From: an uncultured Eubacteriales bacterium
GTDB lineage: Bacteria; Bacillota; Clostridia; Oscillospirales; Acutalibacteraceae
Length of the DNA stretch: 38,408 nt
NCBI GenBank assembly: GCA_900315085.1
Contig: OMXW01000009.1
Span: forward strand, 1 to 38,408
Reading direction: 5' to 3'
Below, one piece after another: positions 17,535 through 25,640 of the stretch (position 1 is its first letter; each line of letters starts with the position of its first letter). Below the pieces are notes generated by a model. The model was not told the origin of the DNA. It did no database searches and saw nothing but the letters and a program-made list of their open reading frames with translations. The translations under genes and the position numbers were made by a program.

Positions 17535-17570
17535 AAAACACTATGGAAACAAAATCCATAGTGTTTTCAT
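17535..17570. terminator. Bidirectional terminator, end of cobalamin operon and of map
   Basis: AAAACACTATGG (17535-17546) pairs perfectly with CCATAGTGTTTT (17556-17567). It fills the 37-base gap between two convergent genes and has T/A tracts on both sides. Confidence 0.88.
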
Positions 17571-17571
17571 C

Positions 17572-18444
17572 TTAGTATGAAATTATCTCGTAACCGTCCT
17601 CTGTAACAAGAACCTGAATTTCCCACTGAGCGGAGGGGAGACCGTCGCGTGTATAAATCGTCCAGCCGTTTTCCTCATCGGTGAATATTCCGGGCTTGCC
17701 CATGTTGATCATAGGCTCAATTGTAAAGCAAAGTCCGGGAACCATCAGCATTTCAGTTTTGGGCTCGGTAACATAGCTTACCCAAGGATCCTCGTGGAAT
17801 TCAAGACCGATACCGTGACCGCCGACCTCGCGTACAACCGAATAACCGTTGCTTTTTACATACTCGTTAACCGCATTACCCATATCTCCAAGGAAGCCCC
17901 ACGGCTTTACAGCCTTCAAGCCTTCCTCCAACGCTTGCTTTGCAACCTCAACCAAACGCTTTTTATCCTCGCTTACTTCACCGATGCAGAACATGCGCGA
18001 AGAATCGGAGTAGTAGCCGTTCAAGTTAGTGGATACGTCAACGTTAACGATATCACCGTCTTTCAGAATAATATCCTCAGAGGGGATTCCGTGACAGACC
18101 TCATTATTCAAAGATGTGCAAACGCTTTTCGGGAATCCCTGATAGTTAAGCGGAGCGGGAACTCCGCCCATTTTAGTTGTAATATCATATACCCAGCGGT
18201 CAATCTCAGCGGTTGAAATACCGGCCTTAATATGTTCCGCAACATAATCAAGAACAGCGATATTTATTTTTGCGCTTTCCTTGATTTTTTCAATCTGTTC
18301 CTTAGTTTTTATAATGCTGTGATCGGGTACAATATGTCCCTCAGCTTCAATTTCTTCTATTCGCTCGTCAAAATCAATATGACACTTTTTATACTTTTTG
18401 CCGCTTCCGCACCAGCATGCGTCATTTCTGCCCGGTTTTTTCAT
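17572..18444 (-). CDS. map: Methionine aminopeptidase with N-terminal SEC-C zinc motif
   Basis: 290 residues, type I methionine aminopeptidase, which removes the initiator Met in the cytosol. The catalytic metal ligands are D136, D147, H210, E243 and E275, with H118 (CHG) in the substrate pocket; GGHGIGLEFHEDP and CFTIEPM are the family blocks. Residues 10-22 (CWCGSGKKYKKCH) form a SEC-C zinc motif like the one at the end of SecA, followed by an acidic linker. This longer form, known in many Firmicutes and Mycobacteria-type MetAPs, probably helps ribosome or protein contacts. Start ATG follows AGGAGC. It is the only minus-strand gene between the B12 operon and the recombinase, and has its own promoter. 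Confidence 0.97.
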   Translation of the reverse strand: MKKPGRNDACWCGSGKKYKKCHIDFDERIEEIEAEGHIVPDHSIIKTKEQIEKIKESAKINIAVLDYVAEHIKAGISTAEIDRWVYDITTKMGGVPAPLNYQGFPKSVCTSLNNEVCHGIPSEDIILKDGDIVNVDVSTNLNGYYSDSSRMFCIGEVSEDKKRLVEVAKQALEEGLKAVKPWGFLGDMGNAVNEYVKSNGYSVVREVGGHGIGLEFHEDPWVSYVTEPKTEMLMVPGLCFTIEPMINMGKPGIFTDEENGWTIYTRDGLPSAQWEIQVLVTEDGYEIISY

Positions 18445-18474
18445 CTGTCCAGCTCCTTATTCATAATTAATTAT

Positions 18475-18503
18475 ATTATATCACAAAGTATAGACATAAT
18501 CAA
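18475..18503 (-). promoter_or_regulatory. Promoter of map
   Basis: Minus strand: TTGATT (18503-18498), a 17-base spacer, and a perfect TATAAT (18480-18475), about 30 bases before the map start. Confidence 0.78.
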
Positions 18504-18518
18504 GGAATCTTATTTTTG

Positions 18519-18547
18519 TTGCTAATTTTACGTTATTGATGTATAAT
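18519..18547 (+). promoter_or_regulatory. Promoter of the amidase-radA operon
   Basis: TTGCTA (18519-18524), a 17-base spacer, and a perfect TATAAT (18542-18547), about 33 bases ahead of the amidase start. It is divergent from the map promoter. Confidence 0.72.
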
Positions 18548-18579
18548 TATTTTAAGCCTCTGCATAAGGTTTTACAGAG

Positions 18580-19311
18580 GTGATTGAAATAATAAAAGTA
18601 AGTTTTAATTATAAAAGGCTTATTCTGCCGCTTGCTGTAATAGTATCGCTGACAGTTTTCTCGTTTCTTATGCTGAAATCAGCTAAAAACATCAAGCTTG
18701 ACACAGCCTCATATGCGTTAAAGCCAATGCCCAATGTCATAATCGACGCGGGTCACGGAGGGGAAGACGGCGGCGCGGTTGTGAACAATGTAGTTGAAAA
18801 AGATATCAATCTTGCAATTTCGCGTGATACAGGCGATCTGCTTAACTTTCTCGGCTATAAAGTCACCATGTCGCGAACAGATGATTCCTCGCTGTCAGAT
18901 GACGGTGAAAGCATTAAAAAGCGTAAAAACAACGATATGAAAGCAAGGCTAAAGCTTTTTAATTCGGACAAAAACAATTTAATAATAAGTATTCATCAAA
19001 ACAAATTCTCAAACAGCTCGTCGCACGGAACTCAGGTGTTTTACTCGCCGAATAACGAAAAAAGCAAGGTGCTTGCGGACTGTATCAAGCTGTCCGTGAA
19101 ATCCTCTTTGCAGCCTGACAACGAGCGAGAATCAAAAGCGGCTGGTAAAGGAATATATCTTTTAAAAAATACAACTCAGCCTGCGGTAATTGTTGAATGT
19201 GGTTTTATTTCTAATAAAGAAGAATGTCAGCTTTTGCTTGACCAAAGTTACCAAAAGCAAATGGCTCTGGCAATAGCGACAGGCTTTCTTGATTATCAAA
19301 ACACTAAATAA
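18580..19311 (+). CDS. N-acetylmuramoyl-L-alanine amidase, Amidase_3 (CwlD-like)
   Basis: 243 residues. A zinc amidase that cuts the MurNAc-L-Ala bond of peptidoglycan, anchored by an N-terminal helix (about 13-32) with the catalytic part outside. Zinc and catalytic residues: H59 in VIIDAGHGGEDGGA, E73, H139 in SIHQN, and E206 in VIVECGFISN. The size and single-domain layout match CwlD, the spore-cortex amidase, but a general wall amidase is equally possible and sporulation cannot be inferred from this window. The start is unclear: the GTG at 18580 is the only standard codon that keeps the membrane helix, and a good AGAGG sits right on top of it; AAGG at 18566-18569 may serve instead. It is followed by radA after 14 bases. 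Confidence 0.9.
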   Translation: MIEIIKVSFNYKRLILPLAVIVSLTVFSFLMLKSAKNIKLDTASYALKPMPNVIIDAGHGGEDGGAVVNNVVEKDINLAISRDTGDLLNFLGYKVTMSRTDDSSLSDDGESIKKRKNNDMKARLKLFNSDKNNLIISIHQNKFSNSSSHGTQVFYSPNNEKSKVLADCIKLSVKSSLQPDNERESKAAGKGIYLLKNTTQPAVIVECGFISNKEECQLLLDQSYQKQMALAIATGFLDYQNTK

Positions 19312-19325
19312 TTGGATGTGAAAAT

Positions 19326-20687
19326 ATGGCTAAAATAAAAAGCGTATATATTTGTTCGGAATGCGGACACGAATCTCCAAAATGGTACGGAAAATGCCCT
19401 TCCTGCGGCGAATGGAATACAATGAACGAAGAGATCAAGGATACCTCAAAAAGCGCTCCTGCGGCAAAAAAACGCTCTTTTTCGTCGTACTCCATGCCTG
19501 ATTCCATCGGGGAAATCTCAACCGAGGACGAACACCGTTACGATACGGGCTGTAAGGAGCTCAACCGCGTACTCGGTGGCGGCATAGTAAAGGGCAGTCT
19601 TATTCTGCTCGGCGGCGATCCGGGAATAGGTAAATCTACAGTGCTGATGCAGATATGTCAGTACATGGGCGACACCCTTAAAATACTGTACATCTCAGGT
19701 GAGGAAAGCAAACGTCAGCTGAAGCTGAGAGCGATCCGTCTGGGGGTTACATCACCGAACCTTTTTGTAATGACCGAGACTGATGTTGAGATAGTATGCG
19801 AACAAATCAAGAACGTAAAACCTGATTTGGTAATGATAGACTCCATCCAGACAATGAACCTAACCGAGCTTAATTCATCGCCGGGAAGCGTAACGCAGGT
19901 CAGAGAGTGTACAAATATGCTGATGCGAACAGCAAAAGATTTGGATATTCCTATGTTTGTTGTCGGACACGTTAACAAAGAGGGCTCAATCGCAGGTCCA
20001 AAGGTACTTGAACACATCGTTGATACAGTGCTTCATTTTGAAGGCGACAAACAGATGAGTTGCCGAATACTTCGAGCGGTTAAAAACCGTTACGGCTCAA
20101 CAAATGAAATCGGCGTGTTTGAGATGACCGACAAAGGTTTAAAAGAAGTTGAAAATCCGTCTGTAATGCTGCTTTCGGGACGGCCAAAGAATGTTTCGGG
20201 TACTTGCGTAACCTGCACAATAGAAGGTTCGCGCCCGATTCTTGCAGAGACTCAGGGACTTGCCACACAAAGCGGATACGGCAATGCCAGACGCATGGCA
20301 ACAGGCTACGACTACAACCGTCTATCAATGCTGCTTGCGGTATTGGAAAAGCGCGCGGGCTATTATTTTTCAAACAACGATACATACATCAATATTGTAG
20401 GCGGTCTTAGAGTAGACGAGCCCGCAATCGACCTCGCAATCGCAATGGCGCTTATCAGCAGTCTAAAAGACACTCCTGTTGATGAAAAAGCCGTAGTATT
20501 CGGAGAAATCGGCCTGGCAGGAGAGATCCGTGCGGTTTCTCAGGCACAGATGAGAATCAACGAAGCAGTAAGACTTGGCTTTAACAAGATAATTATGCCG
20601 TACCACAATCTGAAAGGTATATCATGCGACGAAGCAAATATTATCGGCGTAAAGAATATCCGAGAAGCATATGAGGCAATAAGCTGA
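19326..20687 (+). CDS. radA: DNA repair protein RadA/Sms
   Basis: 453-residue DnaB-like branch-migration helicase that works with RecA in recombination and repair. In order: an N-terminal C4 zinc finger (C10, C13, C24, C27 in CSECGHESPKWYGKCPSCGEW), a RecA-like ATPase with Walker A GDPGIGKST (97-105), the RadA-specific KNRYG motif (KNRFG in most homologues), and a Lon-protease-like C-terminal domain (GGLRVDEPAIDLAIAMALIS). Full length. The ribosome site is weak. It shares an operon with the amidase upstream, and its stop TGA overlaps the next ATG by one base (TGATG). Confidence 0.98.
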   Translation: MAKIKSVYICSECGHESPKWYGKCPSCGEWNTMNEEIKDTSKSAPAAKKRSFSSYSMPDSIGEISTEDEHRYDTGCKELNRVLGGGIVKGSLILLGGDPGIGKSTVLMQICQYMGDTLKILYISGEESKRQLKLRAIRLGVTSPNLFVMTETDVEIVCEQIKNVKPDLVMIDSIQTMNLTELNSSPGSVTQVRECTNMLMRTAKDLDIPMFVVGHVNKEGSIAGPKVLEHIVDTVLHFEGDKQMSCRILRAVKNRYGSTNEIGVFEMTDKGLKEVENPSVMLLSGRPKNVSGTCVTCTIEGSRPILAETQGLATQSGYGNARRMATGYDYNRLSMLLAVLEKRAGYYFSNNDTYINIVGGLRVDEPAIDLAIAMALISSLKDTPVDEKAVVFGEIGLAGEIRAVSQAQMRINEAVRLGFNKIIMPYHNLKGISCDEANIIGVKNIREAYEAIS

Positions 20688-21331
20688 TGAAAAAGCTTGT
20701 AATGAGCAAAAAATATCCCTGCTTTTGCGAAGAACTCAATAAATTCGGATACGAAATAATTCCCACAAAGAAAATTAATACTTTCCTTGAACCTGAACAG
20801 TATCACGCTGATATGCAGATTTTGTGTATAAAAAACAAGGTAATTACATTAGATGACTGCATCAAAAAACCGGGAAAAAACTACCCCGAAAATATTCTTT
20901 TAAACTGTCTTTATCATAACAATAAGCTTTACGGAAAACTATCGGCAACAGACAGCTCGGTGCGCGAATACTGCCGTGAAAACAATATAGAAACGGTAAA
21001 TGTTAACCAAGGCTATACGCGCTGTTCAACTTTAGTAGTAAATGATAAAGCAGTGATAACTGCTGATAAATCAATAGAAAAAGGCATGAAAAATAACGGG
21101 GTAGAGGTGCTGCTGATTTCGGCAGGGAACATTGTTCTTGAAGGATTTGATTACGGTTTTATCGGAGGGGCAAGCTTCAGCGATAACAATACAATTTACT
21201 TTTTTGGTGATATTACAAAGCATCCCGATTATAATAAAATAAAAGAATTTACTTCAAAGCATAATTCTATAATAGAAATATTATGCAAAACACAGCCCCT
21301 GACCGATATCGGCGGAGCTGTGTTGATTTAA
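20687..21331 (+). CDS. Uncharacterised protein, probably the DUF6873 (GME-fold) family
   Basis: 214 residues, no signal peptide or membrane helix, so cytosolic. I believe it belongs to a clostridial family labelled DUF6873 and assigned to the guanidino-group-modifying-enzyme fold, from memory of the pattern; no enzyme activity is assigned. Conserved-looking spots: HADMQIL (near 44), NVNQGYTRCSTLVV (near 103-116), a run resembling ISAGNIVLEGFDYGFIGGAS and GDITKHPDY. The GYTRC cysteine and the HAD histidine/aspartate would be candidate catalytic residues if the fold is right. It starts inside the radA stop codon, so translation is coupled, and ends at a hairpin. The link to radA is probably positional, but worth noting. 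Confidence 0.6.
   Translation: MKKLVMSKKYPCFCEELNKFGYEIIPTKKINTFLEPEQYHADMQILCIKNKVITLDDCIKKPGKNYPENILLNCLYHNNKLYGKLSATDSSVREYCRENNIETVNVNQGYTRCSTLVVNDKAVITADKSIEKGMKNNGVEVLLISAGNIVLEGFDYGFIGGASFSDNNTIYFFGDITKHPDYNKIKEFTSKHNSIIEILCKTQPLTDIGGAVLI
21289..21324. terminator. Hairpin at the convergent end of the radA operon and xer gene
   Basis: AACACAGC (21289-21296) pairs with GCTGTGTT (21317-21324), and CCGATATCGG forms a smaller stem in the loop. It covers the last codons of the plus-strand gene and ends 9 bases before the minus-strand recombinase stop. The T-tract is weak on both sides. Confidence 0.5.
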
Positions 21332-21332
21332 A

Positions 21333-22304
21333 TTACTTTTTTATTTTTGAGAGTGGGTTATTGTCAGCGGCTTTTTGAAGCTGTTCATTGCTGAGGTGAG
21401 TGTATATTTCGGTAGTTCCAAGGTTTTCGTGCCCAAGCACCTCTTTGAGTACGCGGACATCAACGTCGCCGTACTGATACATTAGAGTTGCTGCGGTATG
21501 CCTGAGCTTATGGCAGGAAAAGCCCTGAGCGTTCAGACCGATTTTTTCAAGGTATTTATACACCATAGCCTGAATAGTTTTAACAGACATTCTGTTGCGG
21601 TTGCGACTGATAAAAAGCGCGTATTTATCCTTAACACCGTCAACTGGGCGAACCTCCATATAATCTTTTACAGCGCTCAAGCATGCCTTATTTAAATAAA
21701 CAATTCGTTCCTTGTTGCCTTTACCCAAAACGCGCATTGTGTTGTCCTGTCTGATGTCCGTGTAATTCAATCCTGCCATTTCAGATACACGCAGACCGCA
21801 ATTGAGAAATAGAGTAAGAATAGCGTAATCGCGTTCTTTATATTCGCCGTCAACAGCGTTTAATAATTCAATGCTCTGTTCAAGTGTAAGATACTTGGGG
21901 AGAGCCTTCTTCTTTTTAGGAATCTCAAGCTCTGATACGGGATCGACGGAAATCAAATGCTTTTTCTTGTGAAGAAAGCTGTAAAAGCCCTTTAAGCTTG
22001 AGCATTTGCGTGCGCGCGCGGCTGATTTATTATTGCGTTCACGAATAAGATAATCCATGTATTCGTAAGCGTCATTCAGTTTTACCGACTTAACTAAATC
22101 TTCGGTAATATCATCAATTTTGATTTTATCAAAATCTTCATCCGATGAAACTAAGCCTCGGCGGATTTTCATATAACGGAAAAAAGTACGGAGGTCTATA
22201 AAATATTCGTCAACAGTCTTTAATGATTTATTTTGAATAGTTTGTTTATAGTAAAGATAATCCTTTAAAATCGGAAAAGCTTCGTCCTGAAACTTAGCTG
22301 CCAT
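21333..22304 (-). CDS. Tyrosine recombinase, XerC/XerD family
   Basis: 323 residues from the ATG at 22304, chosen because GGTGAT lies just upstream; a GTG three codons earlier is inside that site. N-terminal SAM-like core-binding domain (about 8-115), then the catalytic domain with R172 (CGLRVSEM), a lysine in the GKGNKER turn (195/197), H265-x2-R268 (HKLRHTAATL), H292 (LGHENLGTT) and nucleophile Y301. All catalytic residues are present. No phage, excisionase, cargo or att repeat is nearby, so a housekeeping chromosome-dimer recombinase or an orphan Xer is more likely than a mobile-element integrase. XerC versus XerD cannot be settled here. Confidence 0.88.
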   Translation of the reverse strand: MAAKFQDEAFPILKDYLYYKQTIQNKSLKTVDEYFIDLRTFFRYMKIRRGLVSSDEDFDKIKIDDITEDLVKSVKLNDAYEYMDYLIRERNNKSAARARKCSSLKGFYSFLHKKKHLISVDPVSELEIPKKKKALPKYLTLEQSIELLNAVDGEYKERDYAILTLFLNCGLRVSEMAGLNYTDIRQDNTMRVLGKGNKERIVYLNKACLSAVKDYMEVRPVDGVKDKYALFISRNRNRMSVKTIQAMVYKYLEKIGLNAQGFSCHKLRHTAATLMYQYGDVDVRVLKEVLGHENLGTTEIYTHLSNEQLQKAADNNPLSKIKK

Positions 22305-22362
22305 GTAAATCACCGTCTTATTTTTTTATAAATAGATTATAACACAAAAGGACAGAGGTATA

Positions 22363-22407
22363 ATTCTAAATTAGAATAATTATACAAAATGAATATTTTG
22401 TATAATT
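22363..22407. repeat. Two adjacent inverted repeats upstream of the recombinase
   Basis: ATTCTAA-A-TTAGAAT (22363-22377) is a perfect palindrome around one base. Directly after it, AATTATACAAAAT (22378-22390) pairs perfectly over 13 bases with ATTTTGTATAATT (22395-22407), loop GAAT. They lie 60-105 bases upstream of the recombinase start and could be operators or cruciform sites. No known element recognised. Confidence 0.45.
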
Positions 22408-22418
22408 GAGGGGAGCGG

Positions 22419-22458
22419 TTAAGCAAGAAACAGACTAAAAAAGCTGTTTCTTGCTTAA
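22419..22458. repeat. Perfect 15-bp hairpin downstream of the DinB pseudogene
   Basis: TTAAGCAAGAAACAG (22419-22433) pairs perfectly with CTGTTTCTTGCTTAA (22444-22458), loop of 10 bases. No good T-run follows on either strand, but the loop on the minus strand contains CTTTTTT. It may still end transcription of the GNAT-DinB pair, whose stop is at 22489. Confidence 0.5.
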
Positions 22459-22488
22459 TAACATTATATAGACATATTATAAAAGTAA

Positions 22489-22883
22489 TTAGCAGAACTT
22501 GGAGTAATTGTTATCCATAGGAATAGGTGTTTCGAGTCCGAGTACTGTCGGCCACTGTCCTGTAGCTTCTATAATAAAACCCATAATCATTCCCATGTGC
22601 GTGTGAAGATGTCTGAACTGTCGAAGGATTAATTCAAATTTACTGTGTGAGCAATCTACAGGCTTCTCAACGAGCTGAGTATCATCAAGAAAAATAAATC
22701 TGTCTGTTACAACATCTAAATTATTAAGATTTGGAATATGTATATCAGGTTCCTGAAATTTAGGATCATTTCACAATAATCTCTGCTCCAAAGCTTGTCA
22801 GGAACACAATCAATAACATTCCAAACTTCCCATAACGCTCGTTCTGTTTGAGACTTAATATCTGTTGTCAAATAATTCCGCAC
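22489..22883 (-). pseudogene. DinB-family protein, broken by an internal deletion and frameshift
   Basis: Minus-strand translation gives two pieces in different frames. The N-terminal piece starts at a GTG (22883) after AGGTGAGA and reads RNYLTTDIKSQTERALWEVW, then NVIDCVPDKLWSRDYCEM. The C-terminal piece reads DPKFQEPDIHIPNLNN, then SHSKFELILRQFRHLHTHMG and IEATGQWPTVLGLETPIP, ending at TAA (22489-22491). The C-terminal block is typical of a DinB-like (four-helix, DinB/YfiT-type) family. The block that should lie between (the PLWKHxYHTLHSLDxWF region of homologues, about 20 residues) is missing at about 22765-22770, and the length (395 bases) is not a multiple of three. It follows the GNAT gene by 19 bases, probably in one transcript. 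Confidence 0.8.
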
Positions 22884-22902
22884 ACTCTCACCTGTTAATT
22901 TT

Positions 22903-23466
22903 TTAACAAGTAATACAATAATCCTTTTTTAATATAGCGTATGTTGCAATGTCAATAATACCCTGATTATTCTTACCGCCGTCTCTGAGAATGCCTTCAA
23001 ATTTTAATCCGCATTTCTTCATTACATCGCCGGAATGAGGATTATTTACGTCATGAGTTGCGCAGATACGGTTTACTCCAACCTCTTCAAATAAAAACCG
23101 AATCACTTCCTTGAAAGCTTCGGTCATTATTCCCTGGTGCCACCAGTTATAACCGAGGCAATATCCGATTGTTGCTTGGTCTATTTCATGATTAATATTA
23201 ACTACACCAATTGCACCGATTGGCTCTCCAAGACCTTTGAGCTCTATTTTCCAGTCGTAATAATCATCTTTTTTCTGGCTGTCAAGCAGGTATTGATGAT
23301 ATGTGTCTCGAAGCTGTTCGGCGCTTTCATATGGAGGCCATGTAAGAAATCTTGTAACACGCTCATCATTTGCCCAGTTTCTAAACATTGGTTCATAATC
23401 AGATTCCAAAGTTTTTCTCAGTATTAGTCTTTCGGTTTCCAATGTCTTTGTACCAAGATGATTCAT
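22903..23466 (-). CDS. GNAT family N-acetyltransferase, RimJ/RimL type
   Basis: 187 residues, acetyl-CoA-dependent N-acetyltransferase of the ribosomal-protein-alanine acetyltransferase-like group. It opens with the typical LETERLILRKTLESDYEPMF, then ANDERVTRFLTW, the cofactor-binding motif A region around IGYCLGYNWWHQGIMTEAFK, and NPHSGDVMKKCGLKFEGIL. These proteins acetylate protein N-termini, antibiotics or small amines; the substrate is unknown. GGGGAG about 8 bases upstream supports the ATG. It lies after the gdhA terminator and before the DinB pseudogene. GNAT and DinB-like genes are often found in variable parts of Firmicute genomes, so this pair may be an accessory insertion. Confidence 0.9.
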   Translation of the reverse strand: MNHLGTKTLETERLILRKTLESDYEPMFRNWANDERVTRFLTWPPYESAEQLRDTYHQYLLDSQKKDDYYDWKIELKGLGEPIGAIGVVNINHEIDQATIGYCLGYNWWHQGIMTEAFKEVIRFLFEEVGVNRICATHDVNNPHSGDVMKKCGLKFEGILRDGGKNNQGIIDIATYAILKKDYCITC

Positions 23467-23531
23467 CGTTATCTCCCCTTTTTATTTTTTCTGTCGATTA
23501 TAGCACTAAATAATTTTTTTGTCAATATTAA

Positions 23532-23564
23532 AACAGCAGCCGAGCTACTTGCCCGACTGCTGTT
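23532..23564 (-). terminator. Terminator of gdhA
   Basis: AACAGCAG (23532-23539) pairs with CTGCTGTT (23557-23564) and the stem continues inward. On the minus strand TTTTAAT follows, 36 bases after the gdhA stop. Confidence 0.82.
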
Positions 23565-23599
23565 CTTTTATGGGAAAAGATATTAGGAAAACTAATTAA

Positions 23600-25353
<1,754 letters not shown>

Positions 25354-25569
25354 ATGGATTACTGCAAAAGACTAAAAAAATTAAGAATTGAAAACGGATA
25401 TACTCAGGAGCAGATTGCTTTTATTCTGCACACAAGACAGGAACAGTACAGCAAATACGAAAGCGGCAAGCGTGAGCTTCCGATCAAACATCTTATTGCT
25501 CTGTGCTGTCTGTACCGCGTATCTGCCGACTATGTGCTCGGCATTGAGAAGTTTGTTAAAAGTGAATAG
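25354..25569 (+). CDS. Small XRE-family HTH transcriptional regulator
   Basis: 71 residues from the ATG at 25354. I prefer this to the in-frame ATGs at 25342 and 25348 because TGGAG (25343-25347) is then 6 bases upstream. The whole protein is one helix-turn-helix domain: LKKLRIENGYTQEQIAFIL, then the recognition part TRQEQYSKYESGKRELPI, then LCCLYRVSADYVLG. It has no sensor domain, so it may act as a simple dimeric repressor or as part of a larger regulatory chain. It is divergent from gdhA and convergent with lysA. Its target is unknown; the repeated words in the shared upstream region are candidates for its sites. Confidence 0.85.
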   Translation: MDYCKRLKKLRIENGYTQEQIAFILHTRQEQYSKYESGKRELPIKHLIALCCLYRVSADYVLGIEKFVKSE

Positions 25570-25590
25570 CCCTCTCCCTTTTTTGCGCGC

Positions 25591-25624
25591 AAAAAAAGAG
25601 CTGTCAATTTGACAACTCTTTTTT
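25591..25624. terminator. Bidirectional terminator between the HTH gene and lysA
   Basis: AAAAAAAGAG (25591-25600) and CTCTTTTTT (25616-25624) flank an inner TGTCA/TGACA stem (25602-25606 with 25610-25614). A- and T-runs on both sides suit two convergent genes. Confidence 0.85.
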
Positions 25625-25640
25625 CTATATTAATTGTTTT

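Noticed and set aside
21333..22304. Integrase of a phage or conjugative element
   Set aside because: No excisionase, phage or conjugation genes and no att repeats nearby; it sits among housekeeping genes.
22300..22900. Insertion sequence or MITE remnant
   Set aside because: Inverted repeats are present, but there is no target-site duplication, no transposase fragment, and the coding remnant is DinB-like.
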